This document shows positions 17,421 through 28,380 of a DNA stretch of 64,000 nucleotides, in pieces; position 1 is the first letter of the stretch, and each line of letters opens with the position of its first letter. Location: the NCBI GenBank assembly GCA_021821195.1, contig JAKACT010000002.1, positions 434,001 through 498,000 of the forward strand. The letters run 5' to 3'. The notes under the pieces were generated by a model. That model did no database searches. It saw only the letters and a program-made list of their open reading frames with translations, and was not told the origin of the DNA. The stretch comes from Pseudomonadota bacterium (lineage in GTDB: Bacteria; Pseudomonadota; Gammaproteobacteria; Xanthomonadales; Xanthomonadaceae). A program made the position numbers and the translations under genes.

Positions 17421-18356
17421 TCAGCCCAGCGCGTAGCCGAACTGCTGGCGGAACTGCTCGGCGAATTCGTCGTAGTCGAAACGCTGGTTCTGGGTGCCGG
17501 GGTGTTCCACCTTGAGCGCGCCCATCAGGTTGCCCATGCGGCCGATGGTCATCCAGTCGTAGCCCTTCTCGATGCCGAAGATCAGGCCGGCGCGGAACGC
17601 ATCGCCGCAGCCGGTGGGGTCGGTGACGCGGCGCTCGTGCGCCGGCGGGACGCGGTGGGTGGTGCCGTCGGCGTGGATCTCGGCACCCTGCGGCCCGCGG
17701 GTGGTGATGTAGGCCTTCACCCTGGCGGCGATGTCCTGCTCGCTCCAGCCGGTGCGTTCCTGCAACAGGTTGGACTCGTAGTCGTTGACGGTGACGTAGT
17801 CGGCCAGCTCGATGAAGTGGCGCAGTTCCTCGCCGTTGAACAGCGGCATCGCCTGGCCGGGGTCGAAGATGAAGGGGATGCCGGCCTCGTGGAATTCCTT
17901 CGCGTTCTGCAGCATGCCCTCGTAGCCGTCCGGGCTGACGATGCCGATGGTCACGCCTGGCACGTCCTTCACGTGGTTCTCGTAGCTGCGCATCATCGCG
18001 CCCGGATGGAAGGCGGTGATCTGGTTGTTGTCGTGGTCGGTGGTGATGAACGCCTGCGGGGTGAACAGCTCGTCGATCACCTTGACGCGGTCGAGGCTGA
18101 TGCCCTGCTCGCCGAACCATTCGCGGTACGGGCCGAAGTCCGCGCCCACCGTGGCCATCGGGATGGGGTCGCCACCCAGCAGCTTGAGGTTGTAGGCGAT
18201 GTTGCCGGCGCAGCCACCGAACTCGCGGCGCATCCGCGGCACCAGGAAGGACACGTTGAGGATGTGCACCTTGTCCGGCAGGATGTGGTTCTTGAACTGG
18301 TCGGGGAACACCATGATGGTGTCGTAAGCCAGGGAACCACAGATCAGGGCAGCCAT
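17421..18356 (-). CDS. PfkB-family kinase, adenosine kinase-like
   Basis: This kinase of the ribokinase/PfkB superfamily phosphorylates a sugar or nucleoside using ATP. The 311-residue protein has the N-terminal GGCAGNIAYNLKLLG motif 1 and the C-terminal DPTGCGDAFRAGL motif 2, in which the second Asp is the catalytic base. Xanthomonad homologues are often called adenosine kinase, and the short lid and the absence of fructose-kinase motifs are compatible with that, but the substrate is not proven by the sequence. It is divergent from mreB, with about 208 bases between the starts. Confidence 0.88.
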   Translation of the reverse strand: MAALICGSLAYDTIMVFPDQFKNHILPDKVHILNVSFLVPRMRREFGGCAGNIAYNLKLLGGDPIPMATVGADFGPYREWFGEQGISLDRVKVIDELFTPQAFITTDHDNNQITAFHPGAMMRSYENHVKDVPGVTIGIVSPDGYEGMLQNAKEFHEAGIPFIFDPGQAMPLFNGEELRHFIELADYVTVNDYESNLLQERTGWSEQDIAARVKAYITTRGPQGAEIHADGTTHRVPPAHERRVTDPTGCGDAFRAGLIFGIEKGYDWMTIGRMGNLMGALKVEHPGTQNQRFDYDEFAEQFRQQFGYALG

Positions 18357-18449
18357 CGGGAGTCTCGGGAACGCGGACGCAAGGCCGCCCATGATACCCG
18401 CCGTCCCGTGGCTTGGCAGCGCCGATGAATGGGTGTGCGACGTGGTTCC

Positions 18450-18478
18450 TTGCCGGCGACGGGGGGCGTTGCTAGGCT
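18450..18478 (+). promoter_or_regulatory. Candidate promoter of the mreB operon
   Basis: TTGCCG (18450-18455) and TAGGCT (18473-18478) are separated by 17 bases. Transcription would start near 18485, leaving a leader of about 80 bases before the mreB ATG. The match is moderate. Confidence 0.45.
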
Positions 18479-18480
18479 AA

Positions 18481-19608
<1,128 letters not shown>

Positions 19609-19631
19609 GGCGGGCACCGGAAGCAGGCGCA

Positions 19632-19673
19632 GGGCAGCGGCGAGCGGGCAAGCCATCGCCCTGGCCGCTGCCC
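19632..19673 (+). other. Hairpin between mreB and mreC
   Basis: A ten-pair stem GGGCAGCGGC/GCCGCTGCCC encloses about 22 bases. There is no T-run. It probably tunes the mreB to mreC ratio by partial termination or by protecting the mreB 3' end; this is inferred from position. Confidence 0.4.
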
Positions 19674-19736
19674 GGCGCGCGCGGTCGTCCCTGAGCCTTT
19701 CCCGGCTCCCCACTTCCCTCCACTTGCACCCTGCCC

Positions 19737-20696
19737 ATGCCCCACGCCGGCCCCTCCGCTTCCCGCCCCGGTGAGATCGCCGGCGTGTTGCGGTTGCTGG
19801 TGTTCCTGGTGCTGGCCGGTGCGCTGATGGTGTTGGATTTCCGCGGCGGCTGGCTGCATGCGGTGCGGGTGCAGGCCGAGGCGGCGATGCAGCCGCTGTG
19901 GTGGCTGGCCGGGCTGCCGTCGCGGGCGGGCGCCAGCCTGCGCGAGAACGCGGTGACCCGCGCCCAGCTGGCCAGCGACAACGCCCGCCTGCGGCAGGCG
20001 CTGCTGCTGTCGGCCGCGCGCAATGCGCGCCTGCGCACCGCTGCGGCCGAGAACGCGCGCCTGCGCGGGCTGCTGGACAGCGCCGAGCGCGGCCGCTTGG
20101 ACGTGCAGCTGGCCAGCGTGCTCGACGTCGACCTGGATCCCAGCCGCCAGCGCCTGCTGCTGGGCGCCGGCAGCGGCAGCGGCGTGCGGGTCGGGCAGCC
20201 GGTGATCGACGCCGGCGGGCTGATGGGGCAGGTCATCGCCACCACCCCGACCACCGCCACCGTGCTGCTGCTGACCGACCCCGACCACGCGGTGCCGGTG
20301 ATGGTGGCACGCAGCGGGGTGCGCCTGGTGGCCTACGGCAACGGCCGCAGCGATGCGCTGCAGCTGACCGACATCCCGCTGTCCGCGGACGTGCGCGAAG
20401 GCGACGAGCTGCTCACTTCCGGCCTGGGCGACCGCTTCCCGCCGGGCTTCGCGGTGGGCCGGGTGGGCGCGTTGCGCGCCGACGACAGCCGCGCCTTCCT
20501 CAAGGCCGAAGTGAAGCCGGCGGCGCAGCTCGACCGCGGCCGCGACGTGCTGCTGCTGCGCGGCTACCGGCCGGTAGCCGCGGCCAAGCCGGCCCCGGCC
20601 GCGACCACCCCGCCCGCGACCGCGCAGCCAGCGCCCGCCAGCGCCCCGCCGGCGGCACGGCGTCCGCCCGCGCCTGGCCAGGAGTCGCGCCGATGA
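19737..20696 (+). CDS. mreC: Rod-shape-determining protein MreC
   Basis: MreC links MreB, MreD and PBP2 in the elongasome. The 319-residue protein has a short cytoplasmic part, one membrane span (about 19-37), a coiled coil (about 70-115, with leucine/arginine/asparagine heptads) and the double beta-barrel periplasmic domain (120-280). It ends in a Pro/Ala-rich tail of about 40 residues that is dispensable in appearance. Its stop overlaps the mreD start (ATGA). Confidence 0.96.
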   Translation: MPHAGPSASRPGEIAGVLRLLVFLVLAGALMVLDFRGGWLHAVRVQAEAAMQPLWWLAGLPSRAGASLRENAVTRAQLASDNARLRQALLLSAARNARLRTAAAENARLRGLLDSAERGRLDVQLASVLDVDLDPSRQRLLLGAGSGSGVRVGQPVIDAGGLMGQVIATTPTTATVLLLTDPDHAVPVMVARSGVRLVAYGNGRSDALQLTDIPLSADVREGDELLTSGLGDRFPPGFAVGRVGALRADDSRAFLKAEVKPAAQLDRGRDVLLLRGYRPVAAAKPAPAATTPPATAQPAPASAPPAARRPPAPGQESRR

Positions 20697-21172
20697 GCCG
20701 CGCGCGCAACGGCTGGGTGCTGCCGGTCAGCCTGCTGCTGGCGCTGCTGCTGGGGCTGGTGCCGCTGCCCGGCGCGCTGCAGGCGCTGCGGCCTTACTGG
20801 CTGGCGCTGGTGCTGGCCTACTGGCTGCTGGAAACGCCGGAGCGGCTGGGGCTGGGCGCGGCGTTCGCGCTGGGGCTGCTGGCCGACATCGCCTTCGGCG
20901 GGCTGCTCGGCGAACAGTCGCTGCGGCTGGTGGTGCTGGCCTTCATCCTGGAGCGCTTCCGCGCGCGGCTGCGCTTCTTCCCGGTCTCGCAACAGGCGCT
21001 GACCATCGGCGTGCTGCTGCTCAACGATCGCGTCATCAGCGCCGGCCTGCACGTGCTGACGGGGGTGCCGCAGCTGCCGTGGCTGTACTGGTTGGCGCCG
21101 CTGGTCGGCATGCTGCTGTGGCCGCCGCTGCACCTGCTGCTCGATTTCCTGCGCCTGCGCCGGCCCGGCTGA
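20693..21172 (+). CDS. mreD: Rod-shape-determining protein MreD
   Basis: MreD is the small integral membrane partner of MreC in the elongasome. The 159-residue protein has about five hydrophobic spans and the family's usual length. The ATG overlaps the mreC stop and fixes the start. Sequence conservation in this family is low, so the call leans on topology and on its place between mreC and mrdA, which together are decisive. Confidence 0.95.
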   Translation: MSRARNGWVLPVSLLLALLLGLVPLPGALQALRPYWLALVLAYWLLETPERLGLGAAFALGLLADIAFGGLLGEQSLRLVVLAFILERFRARLRFFPVSQQALTIGVLLLNDRVISAGLHVLTGVPQLPWLYWLAPLVGMLLWPPLHLLLDFLRLRRPG

Positions 21173-21175
21173 GCG

Positions 21176-23122
21176 ATGATCCGCCGCGCCCGCCAGATCA
21201 AGGACCACGCCGCCGAGGCCGCGCTGTTCCGCCGCCGCGCGCTGGCCGGTTTCCTGCTCGCGCTGGCCGGGCTGGGCGCGCTGGCGGGTTGGTATTTCCG
21301 GTTGCAGGTGCTGCGCCACGACGAGTTCGCCACCCGCTCCGAGGCCAATCGCCTGCGGCTGGTGCCGGTGGCGCCGGCGCGCGGGCTGATCTACGACCGC
21401 AAGGGCCGCATCCTCGCCGACAACGTGGCGGCGTGGCGGCTGGAAGCGGTGCCGGAGCGCGCCGGCGACGGGGCCAAGCTGCTGGCCAAATTGCGCGAGG
21501 TGGTCGCGCTGGATGCCGAGCAGCAGGCGCAGTTCCTGCGCGATTACAAGGCCGCCCGGCCGTTCAAGCCGGTCACCATCAAGCTGCGGGTGTCGGATGA
21601 GGAAGCGGCGCGGTTCGCGGTGGATCGCTGGCGCTACCCGGGCGTGGAACTGGTGCCCTACTTGAGCCGCGTCTATCCCTACGGCGCGCTGTTCGCGCAC
21701 GTGGTCGGCTACGTCGGCCGCATCGACGACAAGGACCTGGCCGCGCTGGGGAATGCCGGTGGCGCCTATACCCATACCGGCAAGACCGGGCTGGAGCGCT
21801 ATTACGAGGCCCAACTGCGCGGCCGGCCCGGCTACCGGCGACTGGAAACCAACGTGGCCGGGCGCACCGTGCGCGCGCTGGACACCGTACCCGCGGTCCC
21901 CGGCACCGACCTGCGGCTGTCGATCGACGCCGGTCTGCAGCAGGCGATGGTGGACGCGTTCGGCCCGCTGGAGGGCTCGGGGGTTGCGATGGATCCGCGC
22001 ACCGGCGAAATCCTGGCGATGGTCAGCCTGCCGTCGTTCGATGCGAACCTGTTCGTCAACGGCATCAGCCACGCCAACTTCAAGGCGCTGAACGACAACC
22101 CGTCGCGCCCGCAGTTCAACCGCGTGGTGCTGGGCGGGGTGGCGCCCGGTTCCACGATCAAGCCGCTGACCGCTCTGGCCGGCCTCGACAGCGGCGTGCG
22201 CCGGCCCGGTGACCGGATCCTCTCGACCGGCGTATTCCGCCTGCCGGGCATGCGCGGCCGCGGTTGGCTGGACGGCGTGCACGGCTGGACGGACGCGCGC
22301 AAATCGATCTATGAATCGGTCAACACCTACTACTACCAGCTTGCGCTGGACCTGGGCGTGCGGCGCTACGACGAATACATGGCGAGGTACGGCTTCGGCC
22401 AGAAGACCGGCATCGACTTGGCCGGCGAGATCGAGGGCATCGTGCCGTCGCCGGCCTCGAAGATGAAGTACGCCAGGCAGCGCTGGTATCCCGGCGACCT
22501 GGTCAACTCGTCGATCGGTCAGGGCCTGTGGAAGGTCACCCCGCTGCAGCTGGTGCGCGGCGTGGCCGCGATCGCCGACGATGGCCAGCTGCGACGTCCG
22601 CACCTGGTGGTGGAGCAGCGGGCGGGTTTCGATGCGCCCTGGAAGGCCCTGCCGCAGCCCCCGCCGGCGCGCATCAGCGAGCATCCCGGCCACGTGCAGG
22701 TGATCCAGGAAGGCATGGAAATGACCACCACCGGTTCGGGCACCGCCGCGCGCGTGTTCCGCGGCTTGCCGTACCGCTCCGCCGGCAAGACCGGCACCGC
22801 ACAGGTGGTCAACCGCGGCGCGACCGCGGTGGACCCGCGCTCGCTGCCGCTGTGGAAGCGCCACCGGGCGCTGTACATCGGCTATGCGCCGGCGGAGGCG
22901 CCTACCATCGCGGTGGCGGTGGCGGTGGAAGGCGGCGGCTTCGGCTCCGATACCGCGGCGCCGATCGTGCGCAAGGTCTTCGATGCGTGGCTGCTGGGCA
23001 AGGTGGTGGCGTCGGCGCCGCCTGCGGAGCTGCCTGCGGCGGCCAGGCCGGATTTCTCCGACGTGCGCGGCACGCCCGGCGCCGCGCCGGTGGTGTCCGC
23101 ACCCGTACAGGTGGCCCGATGA
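21176..23122 (+). CDS. mrdA: Penicillin-binding protein 2, elongation transpeptidase
   Basis: PBP2 cross-links peptidoglycan during elongation and works with RodA. The 648-residue protein has an N-terminal span (about 22-42), the pedestal dimerisation domain (60-240) and the transpeptidase domain with Ser326 in the S-x-x-K motif STIK, the SVN motif, and KTGT starting at Lys538. It lies three bases after mreD and overlaps mrdB by an ATGA, so translation of the elongasome genes is coupled. The extended Ala/Pro C-terminus of about 30 residues is common in the group. Confidence 0.97.
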   Translation: MIRRARQIKDHAAEAALFRRRALAGFLLALAGLGALAGWYFRLQVLRHDEFATRSEANRLRLVPVAPARGLIYDRKGRILADNVAAWRLEAVPERAGDGAKLLAKLREVVALDAEQQAQFLRDYKAARPFKPVTIKLRVSDEEAARFAVDRWRYPGVELVPYLSRVYPYGALFAHVVGYVGRIDDKDLAALGNAGGAYTHTGKTGLERYYEAQLRGRPGYRRLETNVAGRTVRALDTVPAVPGTDLRLSIDAGLQQAMVDAFGPLEGSGVAMDPRTGEILAMVSLPSFDANLFVNGISHANFKALNDNPSRPQFNRVVLGGVAPGSTIKPLTALAGLDSGVRRPGDRILSTGVFRLPGMRGRGWLDGVHGWTDARKSIYESVNTYYYQLALDLGVRRYDEYMARYGFGQKTGIDLAGEIEGIVPSPASKMKYARQRWYPGDLVNSSIGQGLWKVTPLQLVRGVAAIADDGQLRRPHLVVEQRAGFDAPWKALPQPPPARISEHPGHVQVIQEGMEMTTTGSGTAARVFRGLPYRSAGKTGTAQVVNRGATAVDPRSLPLWKRHRALYIGYAPAEAPTIAVAVAVEGGGFGSDTAAPIVRKVFDAWLLGKVVASAPPAELPAAARPDFSDVRGTPGAAPVVSAPVQVAR

Positions 23123-24246
23123 ACCTCCTGCTGCGGATGCTGCTGGAATTGCTGCAGCGCTTCGCGCGCACGCTGGACCTGCCGCTGCTGGCGGGGCTGC
23201 TGGGATTGATGGCAATGGGCCTTGCCACCCAGTACAGCGCCGGCAACGAATCCCTGCGCGGGGTGGCGATGCAGGGGGCATTCTATTGCGTCGGCCTGGG
23301 CGCGCTGTGGGTCGCCTCGCGTGTGCCTGCGCATCTGCTCAAGCAGGCGACACCGGCGATCTTCCTGGCCTCCCTGCTGCCGCTGGTGCTGGTGCTTTTC
23401 ATCGGCAGCGGCAAGTACGGCAACCACTGGATCAGCCTGGGCTTCTTCAACTTCCAGCCGTCGGAGCTGGCCAAGCTGACCCTGCCGATGATGCTGGCCT
23501 GGCATTTCGACCGCCATCGCCTGCCGCCGCGCTTCGGGGTGCTGCTGGCCGGCGTGGCGATCATCGCGATGCCGGTAGGGCTGACCCTGCTCCAGCACGA
23601 CCTGGGCACCGCGGCGCTGGTGCTGGCTGCCGGCGTGTTCGTGCTGTTCCTGGCCGGCACCTCGTGGTGGTGGTGGGGCGCCGCCGCGGCGATCGGCGGC
23701 ACCGGCTTCGCGCTGGCGATGTTCGCGCCGATCGAATGGCTGGGCTTCCTGCGCCCGTACCAGCAGGACCGCATCCTGACCTTCCGCAACCCCGAGAACG
23801 ACCCGATGGGCGCGGGCTGGAACATCCTGCAGTCGCAGATCGCCATCGGCGGCGGCGGCATGGCCGGCAAGGGCTGGGGCCAGGGCACCCAGTCGCACCT
23901 CAATTACCTGCCCGAACACACCACCGACTTCGCGTTCTCGGTGCTGGCCGAGGACTTCGGCTGGATCGGCGTGGCGCTGACGCTGGCGCTGTACCTGTTC
24001 GTGGTCGCGCGCTGCCTGTGGATCGCCGCCGACTCCCGCGACGGTTACGCGCGCCTGCTGGCCGGCGCCATCGGCCTGTCGCTGTTCGTCTACGTGCTGG
24101 TCAACGGCGCGATGATTTCGGGAGTGTTGCCGGTGGTCGGCGTGCCGATGCCGCTGCTGAGCTACGGCGGCACCTCGGCGGCCACCCTGCTGCTGGGCTT
24201 CGGCGTGGTGATGGCGTTGAAATCGCGCCGGCAAGTCCACCGCTAG
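23119..24246 (+). CDS. mrdB: Peptidoglycan polymerase RodA
   Basis: RodA (SEDS family) polymerises lipid II into glycan chains with PBP2. The 375-residue protein has about ten spans, the signature GKYGNHWISLG early loop, the large extracellular loop with the essential Asp in the AEDFGWIG segment, and the PMPLLSYGGTS motif near the C-terminus. The ATG overlaps the mrdA stop. It ends the mreBCD-mrdAB run; mltB follows after 108 bases. Confidence 0.97.
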   Translation: MNLLLRMLLELLQRFARTLDLPLLAGLLGLMAMGLATQYSAGNESLRGVAMQGAFYCVGLGALWVASRVPAHLLKQATPAIFLASLLPLVLVLFIGSGKYGNHWISLGFFNFQPSELAKLTLPMMLAWHFDRHRLPPRFGVLLAGVAIIAMPVGLTLLQHDLGTAALVLAAGVFVLFLAGTSWWWWGAAAAIGGTGFALAMFAPIEWLGFLRPYQQDRILTFRNPENDPMGAGWNILQSQIAIGGGGMAGKGWGQGTQSHLNYLPEHTTDFAFSVLAEDFGWIGVALTLALYLFVVARCLWIAADSRDGYARLLAGAIGLSLFVYVLVNGAMISGVLPVVGVPMPLLSYGGTSAATLLLGFGVVMALKSRRQVHR

Positions 24247-24354
24247 GGCGCGTCGGGGCTGCGTTTGCGGCTGCGGGGCGGGCGGGCTCTTGCGCCGCTT
24301 AACCTGAATGGGATGTTCCGATTTTGCCGAGGGCGCGTGCTACCCTCCGCGCCG

Positions 24355-25458
24355 ATGATCCGACGCATCCTGACCAGCCTCGCCGTGCTCGCCCTTGCCG
24401 CCTGCGCGGGAACGCCCCGGAAGCCGACGCCAGCACTGGTGCCGGAACCCCTGCCACCCCCCGCGGCAGCGGCCGAAACCCCGCGCGACATCAGTGCCGC
24501 CCGCGCCGAATTCGTGCGCAGCACTGCGCAGCGCTTCGCCATCCCCGCCGCCGACATCGAAGCCGTGCTGGCGCGCGCGCAGGTCCGCGAGGCCATCGTC
24601 AAGGCGATGTCGCGCCCGGCCGAAGCCAAGCCGTGGCGCGACTACCGGCCGATCTTCATCCAGCCCGCCCGCATCGACGGCGGCCGCGCCTTCCTCGAAG
24701 CCAACCGCGCCGCCCTGCAGCGTGCCGAGGACACCTACGGCGTGCCGAAGGAAATCGTCACCGCGATCCTCGGCGTGGAAACCAGCTACGGCGGCAACAA
24801 GGGCAGCTGGCCGGTGGTCGATGCGCTCTACACGCTGGCGTTCGCCTATCCGCGCAGCGGCGATCCGACGCGCGTCGCCTACGAGGACAAGCGCGAAGCC
24901 TTCTTCCGCGATGAACTGGCGCAGCTGTTCGCGCTGGGCAAGGAGGAAGGGCTGGACATCAGCACCCTCAAGGGCAGCTATGCCGGGGCGATGGGCTGGG
25001 GCCAGTTCATGCCGTCCAGCTACCGCCAGTACGCGGTGGATGGCGATGGCGACGGCCGGCGCGACCTGTTCGACAACCTCGATGACGTGATCGCCTCGGT
25101 GGCCAACTACTTCGCCCAGAAGGGCAAGTGGCAGCGCGGCGGCCCGGTCATGGAGCGCGCGATCCGCGATGCCGCGGCGCAGGACTTCGTCAATCCCGGC
25201 AACGCGGTCACCCTGGACCAGCGGGTGGACGCGCTGGCCGCGCTTGGTTACCGCGCCGCCGACCCGGTGGCCGTGCTGCACCTGGATGGCGGCCAGCCGG
25301 TCACCTTGATCACCCTCGAGGGCGCGGCCGGCCCCGAATACTGGATCGTCTACAACAACTTCAAGGCCATCACCACCTACAACATCTCGCGGCTGTACGC
25401 GACCGCGGTGTACCAGCTCGCCCAGGCCATCGCCGGGCGCGAGGTGGACGGCGCATGA
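24355..25458 (+). CDS. mltB: Membrane-bound lytic murein transglycosylase B, lipoprotein
   Basis: MltB cleaves glycan strands to form anhydro-muropeptides in the periplasm. The 367-residue protein has a lipoprotein signal ending in LAAC and a proline-rich linker. It also has the slt-like catalytic domain with the catalytic Glu in GVETSYGG, the segment [13 protein letters not shown], and a C-terminal peptidoglycan-binding part. ATG at 24355 starts the signal; codons upstream in frame are intergenic. It overlaps rlpA by ATGA, so the two murein hydrolases are made together. Confidence 0.95.
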   Translation: MIRRILTSLAVLALAACAGTPRKPTPALVPEPLPPPAAAAETPRDISAARAEFVRSTAQRFAIPAADIEAVLARAQVREAIVKAMSRPAEAKPWRDYRPIFIQPARIDGGRAFLEANRAALQRAEDTYGVPKEIVTAILGVETSYGGNKGSWPVVDALYTLAFAYPRSGDPTRVAYEDKREAFFRDELAQLFALGKEEGLDISTLKGSYAGAMGWGQFMPSSYRQYAVDGDGDGRRDLFDNLDDVIASVANYFAQKGKWQRGGPVMERAIRDAAAQDFVNPGNAVTLDQRVDALAALGYRAADPVAVLHLDGGQPVTLITLEGAAGPEYWIVYNNFKAITTYNISRLYATAVYQLAQAIAGREVDGA

Positions 25459-26648
25459 CGGCGCGGCAGCGCCTGCTGGTGGCGGTGTTGCCGCTGGCGC
25501 TGGCGGCCTGCGCAACCACCGGTGGCGGCGCCCCGGCGGATGCGGTGGCACGCAGGCCGGTCGATGCCACGCCCGCGGAGGGCATCGCGCCCGCCCCGCG
25601 CCGGGTGTCGCCCTACGCGCCGGCGCAGGAGGATCCCAGCAAGCGCGGCGATTACGTGGCCGGCGGCCTGTTCCGTCCCGGCGTCGCCGACACCGTGCCC
25701 GACGAGATTCCCGACGTCGACCTGATTCCCGAGCCGGAAGTGCGTGACGAGCCGCGCGCGCGCACCGGCAACCGCGACTACGCGGTGCTCGGCCAGAAGT
25801 ACCGGGTGCTGGACGACCACGAGGGCTATGCCGAGGAAGGTGGCGCGTCCTACTACGGCAAGAAGTTCCACGGCCGCCGCACCTCCAGCGGCGAGGTGTA
25901 CGACATGTACGCCTTCAGCGCCGCCCACAAGAGCCTGCCGCTGCCCAGCTTCGCCCGCGTCACCAACCTAGACAACGGCAAGTCGGTGGTAGTGCGGGTC
26001 AACGACCGCGGTCCGTTCCACAAGGGCCGGATCATCGACCTCAGCTACGCCGCCGCGGTCAAGCTGGGCTACCGCGAGCGCGGCACCGCGCGGGTACGGG
26101 TGGAGGCGTTGTCGCCGGACGCCGTTGCGACCGCTGCTGCCGCCCCCGCCGCGCCGTCGGCGATGGACAAGCTGGTGCAGGCGCTGCCCGAGCAGAAGCC
26201 GGTGGCCGACAACGGCAACCGCTTCGACATGCACCGGGACGGCCGCACCATGGGCGCCGACGAGTTCGATGCATGGATGCGCGCCCGCCAGATCCGCGTG
26301 GCGACCGGCAAGCCGACGCTGGTCGCCGCCAGCGCCATGCAGGCGCCGGTCGTGGCCGCACCGGTCGGCGTTGCCGCCGCGCCGCCGGCAATGGCCGTGG
26401 CAACCACCCCGGCCGCCGAAGGCATCACCCTGCAGGTCGCCAGCTTCAGCAACCAGCGCAACGCCGAGCAGGCGCTGTCGCTGCTGCGCGGTGCGGCGAT
26501 CGCGCAGGCCCAACTGCAGGACGCCGACATCAACGGCAGGAAAGTCTGGCGCCTGCGGATTGGCCCGGTCAGCGAAGCGGCAACGCCGGAACTTGCGGCG
26601 CGCATCGTGGGTCTGGGTTTCGGGCAGCCGCAGCGCATCCGCAACTGA
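25455..26648 (+). CDS. rlpA: Septal ring lytic transglycosylase RlpA, lipoprotein
   Basis: RlpA cleaves denuded glycan strands, mostly at the septum. The 397-residue protein has a lipoprotein signal (LAAC), a disordered region to about 130, the double-psi beta barrel (about 132-215) with the [17 protein letters not shown] segment and catalytic Asp in VNDRGPF, a Pro/Ala linker, and a SPOR domain (about 318-397, [16 protein letters not shown]) that binds denuded peptidoglycan. Its ATG overlaps the mltB stop. The order mrdB-rlpA-dacA is the E. coli order, here with mltB inserted. Confidence 0.95.
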   Translation: MTARQRLLVAVLPLALAACATTGGGAPADAVARRPVDATPAEGIAPAPRRVSPYAPAQEDPSKRGDYVAGGLFRPGVADTVPDEIPDVDLIPEPEVRDEPRARTGNRDYAVLGQKYRVLDDHEGYAEEGGASYYGKKFHGRRTSSGEVYDMYAFSAAHKSLPLPSFARVTNLDNGKSVVVRVNDRGPFHKGRIIDLSYAAAVKLGYRERGTARVRVEALSPDAVATAAAAPAAPSAMDKLVQALPEQKPVADNGNRFDMHRDGRTMGADEFDAWMRARQIRVATGKPTLVAASAMQAPVVAAPVGVAAAPPAMAVATTPAAEGITLQVASFSNQRNAEQALSLLRGAAIAQAQLQDADINGRKVWRLRIGPVSEAATPELAARIVGLGFGQPQRIRN

Positions 26649-26649
26649 C

Positions 26650-26666
26650 GCCTGCCGCGCGCAGGC
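26650..26666. terminator. Short hairpin after rlpA
   Basis: A six-pair stem GCCTGC/GCAGGC encloses five bases directly after the rlpA stop. There is no T-run; it is a weak terminator or RNA-end hairpin only. Confidence 0.3.
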
Positions 26667-26707
26667 ATGGCCTGCACCCCCGGGCGGGCATCCAGCCTGT
26701 TGTCGCT

Positions 26708-26713
26708 AGAATG
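26708..26713 (+). promoter_or_regulatory. Candidate -10 element of dacA
   Basis: TAGAAT is one mismatch from the sigma-70 -10 consensus and lies about 54 bases before the dacA ATG. The -35 region at the expected distance is poor. Confidence 0.35.
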
Positions 26714-26766
26714 GCCGCCTGCACGTTTTTGCGTTGCGCTTGCGCGACCTCCAGGAGTATTGATCG

Positions 26767-27969
26767 ATGCGTTCCCTGTTTTCCGTCGTCCTCGTTTCCG
26801 CTGCGCTGGCCACCGGTCCTGGCCTCGCCATCGCCCAGGCGCCGGCGCCCGCCCGCCCGGCCGCGCTGAGCGACAACCTGCCGGTGCCGGATGCGCCCGC
26901 GCCCAAGGTCAGCAAGGCCTGGCTGGTGATGGACTACGCCACCGGCCAGGTGCTGGCCGGTGAGAACGTGGATACCCCGGTGGAGCCGGCCAGCATCACC
27001 AAGGTGATGACCAGCTACGTGATCGCCGCAGAGATGGCCGCCGGCAAGATCAAGCCCACCGACCAGGTGATGATGAGCGAGAACGCCTGGCGCAGCGGCG
27101 GCGCCGGCACCGACGGCAGCTACAGCGGCTTCGAGGTCAACAAGACTGCGCCGCTGGAGCAGATGGAAAAGGGGATGGTGGTGCAGTCCGGCAACGATGC
27201 CGCGATCGCGCTGGCGGAACACGTCGCCGGCAGCGAGCAGGCGTTCGCCCAGCTGATGAATGCCTACGCGAAGAAGATCGGGATGAAGGCCTCCCACTTC
27301 GTCAACCCGCACGGGCTGACCGCCGAGGGCCATGTCACCACCGCGCACGACCTGGCCCTGCTGGGCCGCGCGCTGATCCGCGACTTCCCCGAGGCCTACA
27401 GCTACAACAAGATCAAGGAATTCACGGTTGGCCCGATCACCCAGCCCAACCGCAACCTGCTGCTGTGGCGCGATGCGTCGGTGGACGGCATCAAGACCGG
27501 CCACACCTCCAGCGCCGGCTACTGCCTGATGGCCTCGGCCAAGCGCGGCGACCAGCGCCTGATCACCGTGGTGATGGGCGATTCCAGCGAGAACCAGCGC
27601 GCGGTGGACTCGCAGGCGCTGCTCAACTGGGGCTTCCGCTTCCACGAGACCCATCGCCTGTACGAGGCCGGCAAGGCGCTGGCCTCGCCGAAGGTGTGGA
27701 AGGGCGCGGAGAACACCGTGCAGGTCGGCGTGGCGCAGCCGCTGCTGGTCACCACCCCGCGCGGCAAGTACGACCGCCTGAAGGCGACGATGGACCTGCC
27801 GAAGTCGCTGGTCGCGCCGATCGCCAAGGGCCAGAAGATCGGCACCGTGAAGGTGACCCTGGACGGCAAGCTGGTGGCACAGGCGCCGCTGGTGGCGGTG
27901 AGCGCGGTGGAGGAGGGCGGCTTCTTCAAGCGCCTGTGGCATGAACTGCTGATGTGGTGGCAGGGCTGA
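26767..27969 (+). CDS. dacA: D-alanyl-D-alanine carboxypeptidase, PBP5/6 family
   Basis: This enzyme trims the terminal D-Ala from peptidoglycan pentapeptides in the periplasm. The 400-residue protein has a signal peptide (cleavage near AIA-QA), the active-site SITK (Ser76, Lys79), the SGN motif, KTG in the DGIKTGHT segment, the C-terminal beta-rich domain and an amphipathic helix ending LWHELLMWWQG that anchors it to the membrane. AGGAG lies ten bases before the ATG and a TAGAAT -10 lies at 26708-26713. The symbol follows E. coli gene order (rlpA-dacA-ybeD-lipB-lipA). Confidence 0.95.
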   Translation: MRSLFSVVLVSAALATGPGLAIAQAPAPARPAALSDNLPVPDAPAPKVSKAWLVMDYATGQVLAGENVDTPVEPASITKVMTSYVIAAEMAAGKIKPTDQVMMSENAWRSGGAGTDGSYSGFEVNKTAPLEQMEKGMVVQSGNDAAIALAEHVAGSEQAFAQLMNAYAKKIGMKASHFVNPHGLTAEGHVTTAHDLALLGRALIRDFPEAYSYNKIKEFTVGPITQPNRNLLLWRDASVDGIKTGHTSSAGYCLMASAKRGDQRLITVVMGDSSENQRAVDSQALLNWGFRFHETHRLYEAGKALASPKVWKGAENTVQVGVAQPLLVTTPRGKYDRLKATMDLPKSLVAPIAKGQKIGTVKVTLDGKLVAQAPLVAVSAVEEGGFFKRLWHELLMWWQG

Positions 27970-28010
27970 GCCAGCCCCGGCTTGCCCGCGCGCGGCGCCG
28001 CCGCGCAGGG

Positions 28011-28039
28011 TTGGGGAAGCCCCGCGGCGTCCCCATAAT
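28011..28039 (+). promoter_or_regulatory. Candidate promoter of ybeD-lipB giving a leaderless transcript
   Basis: TTGGGG (28011-28016) and CATAAT (28034-28039) are separated by 17 bases. The expected start of transcription, six to seven bases after the -10, coincides with the ybeD ATG at 28046, and no Shine-Dalgarno precedes that ATG. Confidence 0.5.
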
Positions 28040-28045
28040 GCGTGC

Positions 28046-28327
28046 ATGAACACGATTCATTCCGATAACCCCGAGCACGGCTTCCAGTTCCCCGGCACTT
28101 TCGAGCTGTCGGCAATGGGCCCGGCCGACAAGCACCTGGAAGCCGACCTGCCGCAGCACCTGCTGGCGGCCGGCATCGACGTGCTGCACGAAGACGTGAC
28201 TTGGCGGCATTCGACCAACGGCAAGTACGTGTCGGTGCGGATCTCCTTCCGCGCCAACTCGCGCGCCGACTACGACCGTGCCCACGCCGCCCTGCGCGAC
28301 CACCCGGAAGTGAAGTGGACGCTGTGA
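28046..28327 (+). CDS. ybeD: YbeD/DUF493 family protein
   Basis: This is a small conserved protein of unclear role with an ACT-like ferredoxin fold; in many proteobacteria it lies next to lipB. The 93-residue protein contains the family segments [11 protein letters not shown] and [11 protein letters not shown]. The ATG has no ribosome binding site and sits at the expected transcription start, so it may be translated as a leaderless message. Its stop lies just before lipB. Confidence 0.93.
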   Translation: MNTIHSDNPEHGFQFPGTFELSAMGPADKHLEADLPQHLLAAGIDVLHEDVTWRHSTNGKYVSVRISFRANSRADYDRAHAALRDHPEVKWTL

Positions 28328-28336
28328 GTCCGGCTG

Positions 28337-28365
28337 CCCTTCCCCCCGCTTGCGCGGGGAAGGGG
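28337..28365. repeat. REP-like palindrome at the 5' end of lipB
   Basis: A nine-pair stem CCCTTCCCC/GGGGAAGGG with an inner GC pair set is followed by GCAGGCGAG. It has the look of the short palindromic repeats common between xanthomonad genes. Only one copy is in the window, so its repeat nature is inferred. Confidence 0.4.
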
Positions 28366-28380
28366 CGAAACGCAGGCGAG

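Noticed and set aside
28324-28380. Longer LipB starting at the GTG that overlaps ybeD
   Set aside because: The added residues are encoded by a REP-like palindrome and extend beyond the normal LipB start; not excluded, but less likely.
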